From Pseudomonas sp. 7SR1 (GTDB taxonomy: Bacteria; Pseudomonadota; Gammaproteobacteria; Pseudomonadales; Pseudomonadaceae), in NCBI RefSeq assembly GCF_900156465.1, contig NZ_LT707064.1, positions 3,797,001 through 3,861,000 of the forward strand: a stretch of DNA of 64,000 nt, read 5' to 3'. The notes beneath the pieces are model-generated. The model was given only the letters and a program-made list of their open reading frames with translations, ran no database searches and was not told where the DNA came from. A program made the translations under genes and the position numbers. How positions within the stretch are numbered: position 1 is the stretch's first letter; every line of letters starts with the position of its first letter. Shown piece by piece: positions 35,050-42,685 of this stretch.

Positions 35050-35949
35050 TTACACGTTCAGTTGAACGGCTACCTCTTTAGCCACTTCGATGAAAACTCG
35101 CATCGCTGCGCTCTGAAAGGCATCCTTGCGCCGCATCAGGACGGCGGTGCGTTGCAAGCGCTCGGGCTCCAGTGCGATAGCCACCAGATCATCATGGGCC
35201 AACGCGATTTTGGCAGGCAATAAAGTCGATAGATTGGTCCTGCGAACAATTTCGATCACGGCGCCGAGGGCATTGGCCTCCATCTGCACGTGAGGGTGAA
35301 TCGCGTGTGTGCGGAAGTAGCGGTCGATTTGTTCGCGGGTTGCAAACTCTGGACTGAGCAGAATCAGGGACTCAGCATTCAGGTCCTGCAATCCAATGGA
35401 CGGCTCCTCGGCCAAGCGGTGTTTGCGACTTACCACCAAGGCAAGGGTTTCGTTCAGCAAGGGGATGGCATCAATGCTCGGTGTATTTATTTCATCGAAC
35501 GCGATTCCGGCGTCCAACTCGCCTGCCAAAAGCAGCTCCTCAATGCGCTCCTGGGAAATCTCCCTCAGATTGAGGGTGATTCCAGGGTACCGGGAGTGAA
35601 ATGCTTCGATTACCGGCCCTACCAGATAGGTCGTGAACGTCGGCGTCACGGCCAGGCGCAATGAGCCGCGGGTGAGGTCGCTCACATCATGGATGGCGCT
35701 TTTGGCCTCCCGCAGTTGCTGATAAGCACGGCGCGCATACAGAAGATAGACGTCCCCCGCGTCAGTCAGACGGGTGCTGCGTCCTGAGCGGTCGAACAAC
35801 TGGGCTCCAAGGCTTTCTTCCAACTGCCTCACTTGCTGCGAAAGGGCCGGCTGAGAGACGTGCAGCGCCGCCGCGGCCTTCGTAAAACTGAGATGTTCCG
35901 CCACCGCGAGGAAATATTGGACATGTCGAGCAAGCATGGATTTGGCCAT
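35050..35949 (-). CDS. cynR: LysR-type activator of the cyanate operon, CynR
   Basis: 299 residues, the same length as E. coli CynR. The helix-turn-helix domain is at 1-62 ([61 protein letters not shown]). The effector domain carries [57 protein letters not shown], the CynR pattern. It is divergent from cynTS with a 97-base gap that holds a palindromic operator. Cyanate is the inducer in E. coli, where CynR represses itself and activates cynTSX. Here cynX is absent. Confidence 0.92.
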   Translation of the reverse strand: MAKSMLARHVQYFLAVAEHLSFTKAAAALHVSQPALSQQVRQLEESLGAQLFDRSGRSTRLTDAGDVYLLYARRAYQQLREAKSAIHDVSDLTRGSLRLAVTPTFTTYLVGPVIEAFHSRYPGITLNLREISQERIEELLLAGELDAGIAFDEINTPSIDAIPLLNETLALVVSRKHRLAEEPSIGLQDLNAESLILLSPEFATREQIDRYFRTHAIHPHVQMEANALGAVIEIVRRTNLSTLLPAKIALAHDDLVAIALEPERLQRTAVLMRRKDAFQSAAMRVFIEVAKEVAVQLNV

Positions 35950-35966
35950 AAAGTAATCTGATCAAT

Positions 35967-35981
35967 CTCATAATAAATGAG
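35967..35981. promoter_or_regulatory. CynR operator (inverted repeat)
   Basis: CTCATAATAAATGAG has 5-base arms and a 5-base AT-rich centre, between the divergent cynR and cynT starts. This is the T-N11-A-type geometry used by LysR proteins, and the position fits the CynR site that controls both genes. Confidence 0.7.
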
Positions 35982-36046
35982 ACTTTTACCTTATGTAATG
36001 CGTTGCTTAGTCTTTGTTTCACACCCGCGACATTGAGACAGCAACC

Positions 36047-36706
36047 ATGAAAGCGATCATCGACGGTTTTCTGAAATTCCAAAAAAACGCCTTCCCTGAG
36101 CGGGCCAAACTGTTCAAGGACCTGGCCACTCAGCAGAACCCGAGAGCGCTGTTCATCTCCTGTTCTGATAGCCGCTTGGTGCCGGAGCTGGTCACCCAGC
36201 GCGAGCCAGGCGATCTGTTTGTCATTCGAAATGCCGGCAATATCGTGCCGTCGTATGGGCCGGAGCCGGGCGGCGTTTCGGCCTCCGTTGAATACGCAGT
36301 CGCCGCACTTCAGGTCGCAGACATCGTGGTATGCGGCCACTCAGACTGCGGCGCGATGACCGCCGTGGCCACCTGCAAGTGCCTGGATCACATGCCTGCC
36401 GTCGCCGGATGGCTCCGTTACGCCGACTCGGCCAAGGTCGTCAACGAAGCCCGCAAACACCCGGATCTGCCGAGCAAAGTAGCCTCAATGGTGCGCGAAA
36501 ACGTCATCGCGCAGTTGGCCAACATCCAGACACACCCATCCGTTCGCCTGGCTCTCGAAGAAGGCCGCCTGACCCTGCATGGTTGGGTCTATGACATCGA
36601 GAGCGGGCGTATCGACGCCTTCGATGGCCGTACCGGGATCTTCGTGTCCCTCGCCGAGAACCCCGAAGTTCACGCCGTTTCCCAACAAGCCAGGCACGTT
36701 GCCTGA
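36047..36706 (+). CDS. cynT: Beta-class carbonic anhydrase of the cyanate operon, CynT
   Basis: 219 residues, exactly the length of E. coli CynT. The zinc ligands are C39, H98 and C101 (FISCSDSRL and [11 protein letters not shown]), with the Asp/Arg dyad D41-R43. Cyanase consumes bicarbonate, and the anhydrase rehydrates the CO2 released so that bicarbonate is not lost by diffusion. Cytoplasmic. It is the first gene of cynTS, with 39 bases to cynS. The start matches the family N-terminus ([12 protein letters not shown]). Confidence 0.94.
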   Translation: MKAIIDGFLKFQKNAFPERAKLFKDLATQQNPRALFISCSDSRLVPELVTQREPGDLFVIRNAGNIVPSYGPEPGGVSASVEYAVAALQVADIVVCGHSDCGAMTAVATCKCLDHMPAVAGWLRYADSAKVVNEARKHPDLPSKVASMVRENVIAQLANIQTHPSVRLALEEGRLTLHGWVYDIESGRIDAFDGRTGIFVSLAENPEVHAVSQQARHVA

Positions 36707-36745
36707 AGCCTGTACCTGCACCGTTGCTAACCCAGGAGATACGCC

Positions 36746-37216
36746 ATGATCCAGACTCAAGCCACCCGCACCGCTCGCCAGGAGCTGACTGAAACCATCA
36801 TTCTGGCCAAGGCTCGCAAAGACCTGTCCTTCGCCGAGATCGTTGACGGCACCGGCTTGTCCGAAGCCTTCGTCACTGCTGCCTTGCTCGGCCAGCATCC
36901 GCTGCCTGCCAGCGCCGCCAATGTCGTGGGCAGGAAACTCGACCTCGATGCCGATCAGATCGCCTTGCTGCAATCGATGCCAATTCGCGGCAGCTTTTTT
37001 GACGGCGTACCGTCCGACCCGACCATCTACCGTTTCTACGAGATGATCTCGGTATACGGCACCACCCTCAAAGCTCTGGTTCACGAAAAGTTCGGCGACG
37101 GCATCATCAGTGCCATCAACTTCAAGCTGGACATCAAGAAAGTCGAAGATCCGGAGGGCGGCCATCGCGCCGTGATCACCCTGGACGGCAAGTACCTGCC
37201 TACCAAGCCCTTCTGA
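36746..37216 (+). CDS. cynS: Cyanate hydratase (cyanase), CynS
   Basis: 156 residues, the family length. Catalytic residues R96 and E99 (IYRFYEM) and S122 ([10 protein letters not shown]) are all at the E. coli CynS positions. The N-terminal helical domain ([35 protein letters not shown]) resembles a POU-like DNA-binding fold but serves for decamer assembly. The reaction is cyanate + bicarbonate + H+ giving carbamate and CO2, with carbamate breaking down to NH3 and CO2. It detoxifies cyanate and supplies nitrogen. A stem-loop follows at 37225-37251. No cynX transporter gene is present. Confidence 0.96.
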   Translation: MIQTQATRTARQELTETIILAKARKDLSFAEIVDGTGLSEAFVTAALLGQHPLPASAANVVGRKLDLDADQIALLQSMPIRGSFFDGVPSDPTIYRFYEMISVYGTTLKALVHEKFGDGIISAINFKLDIKKVEDPEGGHRAVITLDGKYLPTKPF

Positions 37217-37224
37217 TGCAAGTC

Positions 37225-37251
37225 AGCCCGGCGTCTGGCGGCGACCGGGCT
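37225..37251 (+). terminator. Stem-loop after cynS, possible terminator
   Basis: AGCCCGG and CCGGGCT pair with a 13-base loop, 8 bases after the cynS stop. There is no T run, so termination efficiency is uncertain. Confidence 0.4.
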
Positions 37252-37328
37252 ACACCCGAAACCTTTATTACGACTGAGCACAAATTGAGTGCTTTGGCCT
37301 TCTCACGCCCTCATTACAGATGATTGCT

Positions 37329-37583
37329 ATGAAACGGTTACTCGTCTTATTCCTGGCCTGCCTTGGCTCTGTCGCCATGGCCGATGAACAGGATACTCGG
37401 GCTGCGCAAGTTACAGTCGAGCCCTATCAATACGCTCAGAAACTGGATATCGCGCACATTGTGGCGATGACGCCGATACCCAATATCTGCGATGTAGTGC
37501 CGGTGCAGATGACTTACGACGACTCCAGAGGCGATCGGCACATCATGGAGTACCAGGTTATAGGGACGGGCTGTACCAATTGA
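37329..37583 (+). CDS. Small exported DUF2790-like protein
   Basis: 84 residues, beginning with a signal peptide (MKRLLVLFLACLGSVAMA, cleaved about residue 18). The mature part reads VEPYQYAQKLDIAHIVAMTPIPNICDVVPVQMTYDDSRGDRHIMEYQVIGTGC, with the conserved Tyr, Leu-Asp-Ile, Cys-x-Val and final Cys of the Pseudomonas-specific DUF2790 family. Two cysteines could form a disulfide. The function of the family is unknown. An in-frame ATG three codons upstream (37320) would add MIA. The gene is monocistronic; copper- or stress-related neighbours often seen with the family are not present here. Confidence 0.8.
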   Translation: MKRLLVLFLACLGSVAMADEQDTRAAQVTVEPYQYAQKLDIAHIVAMTPIPNICDVVPVQMTYDDSRGDRHIMEYQVIGTGCTN

Positions 37584-37735
37584 CGCCTCTGCCGCCGACT
37601 CCCCTGGCGCTCGATCACTCGGCGCCGGGGGAGGGGGCTCAAACATCCGCCGACCCCTGTGCCTTTTGAGAACAATATACTTCGCTACCTGCACCTCGCG
37701 CCAAGCTTTGCTGCTTCTATTCGGACGGTATTCTG

Positions 37736-37784
37736 GAAAAAGAAACAGATTTGTTTTTCTGATAAAAAATCTGTTTCCTTTTTC
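37736..37784. repeat. GATAATA hairpin repeat, copy 2
   Basis: The left arm GAAAAAGAAACAGATTT and right arm AAATCTGTTTCCTTTTTC pair almost perfectly (one bulged G) around GTTTTTCTGATAAA. The flanks are intergenic, between the DUF2790 gene and the ASCH gene. It is the most symmetric of the copies. Confidence 0.8.
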
Positions 37785-37875
37785 GCGGGTGAACTCAAAA
37801 TCGTGGCTTGTCCCAGCTTCACGTTATCCCTTTCGAAAAACGGTTCAGTCGTACGCTGACTTTCAGGAGAGATCC

Positions 37876-38238
37876 ATCAGAGCCTTATCAATAGTTCGAC
37901 CCAGTGGCGGTCGAATCGCTTCTGGCGAGAAAACACTTGAAGTTCGTCGTTGGCATCCAGATCTAGATCCCGCCGAGGATCTGCTGATTGTCGAAAACAA
38001 ACGATTTCTCCACGCCGACGGAGACGAAGATGCTGACGGTATCGCTGTCGCAATCGTGCGCGTTAAAGTCGTGCGTCCTTTCCTCCTGGCTGACATGGAA
38101 GCAGCCTGTGCAAGCTATTTTGAAGAGGGCTGGTTAGCCTGGGAGCTGAGTCACGTGAGGCCAGTCGCACACCCTGCCATTGTCCGCGCGGCAAGGGGGA
38201 TATACGAGGTAGATTTTCTTCTTCCAGGCAAGTACTGA
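37876..38238 (+). CDS. ASCH-domain protein (start codon appears to be ATC)
   Basis: About 120 residues from the predicted N-terminus. The sequence RALSIVRPSGGRIASGEKTLEVRRWHPD is the ASCH-domain signature; the beta-barrel related to PUA/YTH domains is expected to bind RNA or modified nucleotides. The continuation DLLIVENKRFLHADGDEDADGIAVAIVRVKVVRPF and a C-terminal VRAARGIYEVDFLL complete the domain. A ribosome binding site AGGAGAG (37865-37871) sits five bases before the codon ATC at 37876, exactly where homologs have Met. An upstream in-frame GTG at 37789 without a ribosome binding site is the alternative. The gene may therefore have lost its ATG, use ATC inefficiently, or contain a base error. 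Confidence 0.75.
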   Translation: MRALSIVRPSGGRIASGEKTLEVRRWHPDLDPAEDLLIVENKRFLHADGDEDADGIAVAIVRVKVVRPFLLADMEAACASYFEEGWLAWELSHVRPVAHPAIVRAARGIYEVDFLLPGKY

Positions 38239-38411
38239 AATATGAGCAAGTTGGGCTTGCGCAGACGCGATGCTGGACCACTGCTCAGCGGCAAACGGGC
38301 GGCAGTGAATATGTGTCTCATCCAGTCAGCACGCGAAGGAAAAAGAGGACCAAGTAAGCCCCAGTTCTTTAAGGCTCACAGGGATGATGCAATCAGGAAG
38401 TAGCCATAACG

Positions 38412-39029
38412 ATGATTTTGGTTGTTGAAGGTATCAGCGCCAGCGGGAAAACCACGTGGTGCACCAAGCATGGGGGGCCGCATGTCATTCCTGAAAACGG
38501 CCGTTTTGAAAACGAGCCGGATCGAAAGCTGGATCCGGCGGGAGCAGCCGCTTTTTGGGCAGAGCGAAACGTGGACCGCTGGCAAGCGGCGCTGGCCATG
38601 GAAGAGATTTCTTCGTGGGCTTTGTGTGACAGTGATCCTCTCAAGCTCCACTATATCTGGAGCCTTTGGCAGATCGGCGAGGCGAGCGAACAAGACTGGC
38701 GAACAGAGTTGGACGCCACAAGAGAAACTATTTCACAAGGCCGTATTGGCTTCGCTGACCATTACATCATTGGCTGCATAGAACCTCAGCTCGCCCGCGA
38801 GCGAGCCAAAGCGGACACGACCCGGCGCCGGAGTAGATTCGAGTTACACGTACGCCTGCAACACGCTCTGCTGACTTGGTATTCAGCCATGAGTGAAGTG
38901 CTTCCCGGAACCGTGCGATTTGGCTTTCCTTCAGAAATGCCCACCTTGAAAAACGTTGATCGAAGGTGTTCGGTGGAGGCCTTTGATCGAATGATCGCGT
39001 CGCTCCCGCAACCGCCTCACTTCTCATAG
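38412..39029 (+). CDS. P-loop nucleotide kinase-like protein
   Basis: 205 residues. A Walker A motif lies at the very start (MILVVEGISASGKTTWC, GxxxxGKT). The next segment, HVIPENGRFENEPDRKLDPAGAAAFWAERNVDRWQAAL, then FADHYIIGC with an acidic residue, and a basic LARERAKADTTRRRSRFELHVRLQ lid-like helix, follow the layout of small nucleoside or AAA-type kinases. It has not been assigned to a defined family. Cytoplasmic. It starts 170 bases after the ASCH gene in the same direction, and a weak GGAAG precedes the ATG. The combination with an ASCH protein suggests nucleotide or RNA metabolism, but that is speculation. Confidence 0.72.
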   Translation: MILVVEGISASGKTTWCTKHGGPHVIPENGRFENEPDRKLDPAGAAAFWAERNVDRWQAALAMEEISSWALCDSDPLKLHYIWSLWQIGEASEQDWRTELDATRETISQGRIGFADHYIIGCIEPQLARERAKADTTRRRSRFELHVRLQHALLTWYSAMSEVLPGTVRFGFPSEMPTLKNVDRRCSVEAFDRMIASLPQPPHFS

Positions 39030-39166
39030 CGAGACGAAGCTTTATTGAAAGTTAAGCGGATCGACGCACCTGCCAGATTGGATTCATTAATGCGGAGTGG
39101 CCCGTGTGGACGCCGCTCTGGCACTTGGGTTAGCTTGCGTATCCGTTTATTTTGGGCTCCACAACC

Positions 39167-39559
39167 ATGACTGATCGTCAGATCATTGTTCCAGATGCCA
39201 TGAGATTGCTCTGCGAGCAGGCTGGTTATGCACCAGCGGTAAAGGTAGGAAAAACCCTTTACTGCGCTGGTCAGGTAGGCCGGACGCCGGACTTATCAGT
39301 TATCGAAGACCCCGAACAGCAGTTTTTGGCTGCATGGGAAAATCTCCGGATCGTCTTGAAAGCCGGCGGTTGCGAATTTGAAGATGTCGTCGAAATGACA
39401 ACCTATCACGTCGATATGCACCGCCACATGCCGATTTTCAGACGCGTAAAGGATGAGGTCTTTCCCAGGAGCACATGTGCATGGACATGCATAGGTGTCA
39501 GTGAACTGGCTCGCCCCGGCCTTCTCGTGGAGATCAAATGTGTCGCTGTAGAGCGATAG
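39167..39559 (+). CDS. Rid family protein (third paralog)
   Basis: 130 residues. Rid features: GYAPAVKVGKTLYCAGQVGRTPDLSVIEDPEQQFLAAWENLRIVLKAGGCEFEDVVEMTTYHVDMHRHMPIFRRVKDEVF and the last strands CAWTCIGVSELARPGLLVEIKCVAVE. The RidA arginine after the Pro is absent (STCAWTCIGV), so it belongs to one of the Rid subfamilies without demonstrated imine deaminase activity. The ATG at 39167 gives the family N-terminus. Its codon use and GC are lower than those of the 1.4-kb paralog, fitting the accessory character of the region. Confidence 0.82.
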   Translation: MTDRQIIVPDAMRLLCEQAGYAPAVKVGKTLYCAGQVGRTPDLSVIEDPEQQFLAAWENLRIVLKAGGCEFEDVVEMTTYHVDMHRHMPIFRRVKDEVFPRSTCAWTCIGVSELARPGLLVEIKCVAVER

Positions 39560-40032
39560 CTTTTCTGATAGGCGCCTGATCTTGGATGGAGGTCTATCTA
39601 TGCGGCAGTAGATCCGGAAAAAATGGGACAGACTTTTCTCTGATAATAAATCTGTCTTCTTTTTTCGTTGTAGATCGAACGTGCTGCTTATGGAGAGTTC
39701 GTCCGGCTGTGGAGCCGAGGGGCTTCGAGCAACAGCGACCGGGTCAAGTGTTCTGTGACCATTTCAAACCACACAAACTTACCGGCCAGGCTCCGTTGCG
39801 AAGCCTTTACGAGGCAGAAGGCGAAGAAGCTTCGGCTTGATCTTGAGGATTTACACCTTCACTGAGCAGCAGCTACCGACCCATAGCAGGCTTTGGATCC
39901 AGCAAAGATTGACCGACCCGATGCAATGATAAGAAAGGCGTTGGATGATGCCGGCGTTGTGCGCACAATCCTAATAATCGGACGTTTTACAATGACGCAG
40001 CAGCTACCATCGTATTCATCCGGACAACATTT
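39560..40032. other. Gene-free stretch containing hairpin repeat copy 3
   Basis: About 470 bases. It contains the GATAATA repeat at 39616-39666. The open frames in it (for example 39586-39840) show no ribosome binding site or recognisable domain. No tRNA, IS end or remnant gene could be identified. Confidence 0.5.
39616..39666. repeat. GATAATA hairpin repeat, copy 3
   Basis: The left arm GGAAAAAATGGGACAGA and right arm TCTGTCTTCTTTTTTC pair around CTTTTCTCTGATAATAAA. It is 57 bases downstream of the third Rid gene. The loop core is identical to that of copy 4 over TGATAATAAATCTGTC. Confidence 0.8.
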
Positions 40033-40434
40033 ATGATCAGCGTTTTACCAATGAATGAACTCAATAGGCTGGCGGTGACGGCGGAAGCGGAGGGTTTGGC
40101 GCTGAGCGAGATTGTCCCTATTTGTGAAAGGTACTGCGTTGCCCCCACAGACGTCCTGAACGAACTATCCATTGCGGTTGCGGAATGCTATCTGGATGGG
40201 TCGCTTACCTACGCATTTTGTGATGTAGTCATGAACGGGATCATAAATGCGATAGTTGACCTGAGCGTCACTGGAGTCATGCCACAGCCCGCCTTTTCGC
40301 TTTACCAAGCATTCGATGAAGGTGAGTGGTTACGCAGTGAAGACCCACCGGGGACTGATGCCGGTGCGAAATACACGAAGCCTGTGGTCGTGGAAATAAT
40401 GCGTGTCCTGAAGGCGAGCTCAGAGGTTGGTTGA
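40033..40434 (+). CDS. Small protein of unknown function
   Basis: 133 residues; an internal ATG (40051, MNELNRLAVTAEAEGL) is an alternative start and neither has a convincing ribosome binding site. The sequence LAVTAEAEGLALSEIVPICERYCVAPTDVLNELSIAVAECYLDGSLTYAFCDVVMNGIINAIVDL suggests an all-helical cytoplasmic protein with several cysteines. The C-terminal third (SLYQAFDEGEWLRSEDPPGTDAGAKYTKPVVVEIMRVLK) looks like a short acidic extension. No family was recognised. It lies between two copies of the hairpin repeat. Confidence 0.6.
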   Translation: MISVLPMNELNRLAVTAEAEGLALSEIVPICERYCVAPTDVLNELSIAVAECYLDGSLTYAFCDVVMNGIINAIVDLSVTGVMPQPAFSLYQAFDEGEWLRSEDPPGTDAGAKYTKPVVVEIMRVLKASSEVG

Positions 40435-40450
40435 CCACTTTGTTTAGCTT

Positions 40451-40502
40451 GGGAAATACGGTACAGACTTATTTTTTTGATAATAAATCTGTCCCGTTTT
40501 TC
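40451..40502. repeat. GATAATA hairpin repeat, copy 4
   Basis: The left arm GAAATACGGTACAGA and right arm TCTGTCCCGTTTTTC pair with some mismatches around CTTATTTTTTTGATAATAAA. It begins 17 bases after the stop codon of the preceding gene and ends shortly before the convergent gene at 40518. Confidence 0.8.
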
Positions 40503-40517
40503 GAAACAAGCCGTCGT

Positions 40518-40928
40518 TCACTCCTGTGGATAAGGCGCTTCATCTGTCGACTGATGCCAAATAGAGCCATGGGCTCGGCTGAGCTCGACGGAATATCTGT
40601 TGCACAACATCTCGATGGCAGATTTATCAAGCGCCTGATCTGAAGAGGAAATCGCCCCACCACAGGTCAGGTACAGGTACAACGCACACAGCGCCTCCAG
40701 CCTCGACGAGTCGGACTGCACGGTAAACCTAGAGCCATCTACCTCGCTCGCTTGGATTTCTATGCAAGGGTCATCGCTCTCCCTGTCTTTCACATACAGG
40801 CATGTCCAGGAGCGGTTGTTCACAGGGTATGAATTACCCTCTGTGTCTACGTTTCGCCCAGGGCCATATAGCATATCCAGGAAGCACCTGAAGTCGGGTC
40901 GTTCGCTAACGACGGTCACTGTGTACAT
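40518..40928 (-). CDS. Small protein of unknown function
   Basis: 136 residues with GAGGAG at a good distance before the ATG. The N-terminal part (MYTVTVVSERPDFRCFLDMLYGPGRNVDTEGNSY) alternates strands and turns. The middle (WTCLYVKDRESDDPCIEIQASEVDGSRFTVQSDSSRLEALCALYLYLTCGG) looks like a strand-helix unit, and a helical C-terminus follows. There is no signal peptide or membrane helix. No family was recognised. It converges with the gene at 40033, with hairpin repeat copy 4 between them. Confidence 0.65.
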   Translation of the reverse strand: MYTVTVVSERPDFRCFLDMLYGPGRNVDTEGNSYPVNNRSWTCLYVKDRESDDPCIEIQASEVDGSRFTVQSDSSRLEALCALYLYLTCGGAISSSDQALDKSAIEMLCNRYSVELSRAHGSIWHQSTDEAPYPQE

Positions 40929-41029
40929 CGATTCTCCTCAGCCTCGTGCGTATCGTCGGCTACAGGTCAACTGTTCGCCAGCCACTCCCTGTCAAATCCA
41001 AAACGGGCGCCTTAAGCGCCCATAATCCC

Positions 41030-41302
41030 TTAACGTCCAACCTGTTCCTGAAGCCGCCGCCCAATCACCTCCAGCAAATCACACCCATCCCGCAACGGAA
41101 TCACCAAAAGCTGCGCGAAATCCGAAAGCACCACCGTATCGCTTGTAATCTCGGAGCGAAACGCGATGTTTTCCAGTACCTGGGTCACCACACGAATGCG
41201 GTAATCGGCTGTCGCGTGTAGGACATCTAGCGGGGCTTCGGTATCGATGAGTAAGGAGGCGGGGGTGCAGTCGATGCCGGTGATGGGGATGTATCTCTGC
41301 AT
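41030..41302 (-). CDS. 90-residue protein of unknown function with a structured leader
   Basis: 90 residues, starting MQRYIPITGIDCTPASLLIDTEAPLDVLHATADYRIRVV and continuing with a helical TQVLENIAFRSEITSDTVVLSDFAQLLVIPLRDGCDLLEVIGRRL. GGAG lies before the ATG. The composition suggests a small soluble alpha/beta protein. A stem-loop in its 5' leader (41344-41374) is noteworthy. I have the impression that similar small genes with such leaders occur in several copies in fluorescent pseudomonads, but this was not checked. The function is unknown. Confidence 0.65.
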   Translation of the reverse strand: MQRYIPITGIDCTPASLLIDTEAPLDVLHATADYRIRVVTQVLENIAFRSEITSDTVVLSDFAQLLVIPLRDGCDLLEVIGRRLQEQVGR

Positions 41303-41343
41303 GGGATTGCTCCATTTGGTTAGAGGGCTTATCCGATACGCAG

Positions 41344-41374
41344 GTCGCCAAACCTGATCACCATGGTTGGCGAC
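41344..41374 (-). promoter_or_regulatory. Leader stem-loop of the 90-residue protein gene
   Basis: GTCGCCAAACC and GGTTGGCGAC form a 10-bp stem with one bulged base, about 42 bases upstream of the start codon. It could be a transcription attenuator, an RNA-stability element or a protein-binding site. Confidence 0.5.
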
Positions 41375-41644
41375 GGGACTGACTATAGATTTGCGCCCAC
41401 AAGACGAACAAGGTGAGAGATTCCGACGCCTTCGTAGGAATCATGAGAATTCTCCAAGGAAACCAATCGACGTGATCCATTTCCGTAGGACCAATTGCTC
41501 ACGCCGGAGAAAACCCCACCCGACCCCTGAGCCCTCCCGACATCGGGTATTCTCCGCCCCCTGAAACACCATCCCGGCCCGAGGCGTTCCGATCGTCTCC
41601 CAGCCCCTCGAACGGTCTGCAAAACAACGCACCAGGAGGCATGC
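41375..41644. other. Gene-free stretch between divergent genes
   Basis: About 270 bases between the leader hairpin and the membrane-protein gene. It should contain two divergent promoters. No repeat of the hairpin family, no REP and no RNA gene was recognised here. Confidence 0.5.
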
Positions 41645-42604
41645 ATGTTGATAGGACATCGGTTCGAGCGCACCGCGCAGGGTGACTTGCACATCCATTC
41701 GCGCAACGTGGTGCAGAGCTTGGTCGTATGGGTGATAGGGGCGTTGGCCTTTATCTTGCCGATGGCGTTTGCCGTGTTCGTGATGGTTGATGGGGCCTCG
41801 TCGATGGCTGAGGTGCACCCACTGTCCGCTCTATTGATGGTGCTGCTGTGGCTGCTGATTCCTGCCCTTGGCCTGCTGCTGGTGGTGTACACCGGCGTCC
41901 ACGAAACGTTGGTGTTGTCGCGGGTCGACGGCGAAGGCAAGCGCCTGACCCGTAACTTTTTCGGGCGCCGCGAGCGTGTGCAATCGGCCTTCCGGATCGA
42001 CGCTGCCAAATCCCTCGAACTGCGTCGCTCCCCGCAGGTTGAGCGAGCTCGCACCCAGCTGTGGCTGATACTGCGCGATGGCACCGCGCATCGCCTGACC
42101 ACCGACAACGTTCCGGTGGTGCCGGGCAGTCAGCGCACGGACGTGTGGCTGCGGGAGCTGGCCGACTACCTGGGCGTGGCGTTGCCCAACGAGGTCGTCG
42201 AGGGGGCGGCGCCGGTTGTGAAGGTGCCCTACAGGCCAACTCCGGCCCCTAGCAGCGGCAAGGCAGTAAGGGCAGCCCGTCAGCGCCGGGAAAAGGGCGA
42301 CGCTGCTGCGCCTGAGCCAATCGAGAAACTGGGCTTGCCCGCACGAGCCTTGCTCACGCTGTTGGGCGCCTTCTTTGCGGTGCTGGAACTGACTAACGTC
42401 ATGACCTTGGTGCCGGCCATTTTTACCGGACGGCTGCGCGTCAGTGGTTTTCGAACGGGCTCGACGACGTTCCACTGGGCTGAGCAGCCGTTCAGTTTTT
42501 CCTTGAACCTGCTGGTGGGTCTCGTCGAAGGCGTGGTCATTGGCTTCATTGCCTGGGGTTGCCTGTACATGGCGATCCGCGGCCGGATGCGTTCCAAGCC
42601 CTGA
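41645..42604 (+). CDS. Membrane protein of unknown function with a cytoplasmic middle domain
   Basis: 319 residues. Two membrane helices lie near the N-terminus (about 26-48 and 63-83). A hydrophilic middle of about 150 residues contains a PH-like strand pattern (ETLVLSRVDGEGKRLTRNFFGRRERVQSAFRIDAAKSLELRRSPQVE) and basic linker sequence. Two more helices follow at about 235-258 and 285-310. The ATG at 41645 has AGGAGG five bases upstream; an overlapping ATG at 41641 is in another frame. It is probably an inner-membrane protein. No family was recognised. A MerR-type promoter begins 19 bases after its stop. Confidence 0.72.
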   Translation: MLIGHRFERTAQGDLHIHSRNVVQSLVVWVIGALAFILPMAFAVFVMVDGASSMAEVHPLSALLMVLLWLLIPALGLLLVVYTGVHETLVLSRVDGEGKRLTRNFFGRRERVQSAFRIDAAKSLELRRSPQVERARTQLWLILRDGTAHRLTTDNVPVVPGSQRTDVWLRELADYLGVALPNEVVEGAAPVVKVPYRPTPAPSSGKAVRAARQRREKGDAAAPEPIEKLGLPARALLTLLGAFFAVLELTNVMTLVPAIFTGRLRVSGFRTGSTTFHWAEQPFSFSLNLLVGLVEGVVIGFIAWGCLYMAIRGRMRSKP

Positions 42605-42622
42605 GGGTCGTCCACCCGGGGC

Positions 42623-42653
42623 TTGACCCTCACGCAACGTGAGGCCGCAGCAT
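42623..42653 (+). promoter_or_regulatory. MerR-type promoter and operator (19-bp spacer)
   Basis: The -35 element TTGACC (42623-42628) and -10-like CAGCAT (42648-42653) are 19 bases apart, and the spacer contains the dyad CCTCACGCAACGTGAGG (42628-42644; 7-bp arms, 3-bp centre). This is the standard layout of MerR-activated promoters, which need DNA distortion. It lies just upstream of the MerR/TipAS gene, so autoregulation is expected. Confidence 0.8.
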
Positions 42654-42685
42654 GGGCGTCGTCTAAGGAAACAGGAGTTGAAACG

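Noticed and set aside
34819..35223. Plus-strand open frame between the TonB receptor and cynR
   Set aside because: It overlaps the 3' end of cynR, has no ribosome binding site and no domain, and crosses the collapsed repeat.
39586..39840. Open frame of 84 codons over hairpin repeat copy 3
   Set aside because: No ribosome binding site, no recognisable domain, and the frame runs through the repeat; it looks like chance.
37584..41374. The accessory patchwork as an anti-phage defence island or toxin-antitoxin cluster
   Set aside because: No nuclease, integrase, transposase or known toxin or antitoxin was recognised. The ASCH and P-loop kinase genes alone do not support such a claim.
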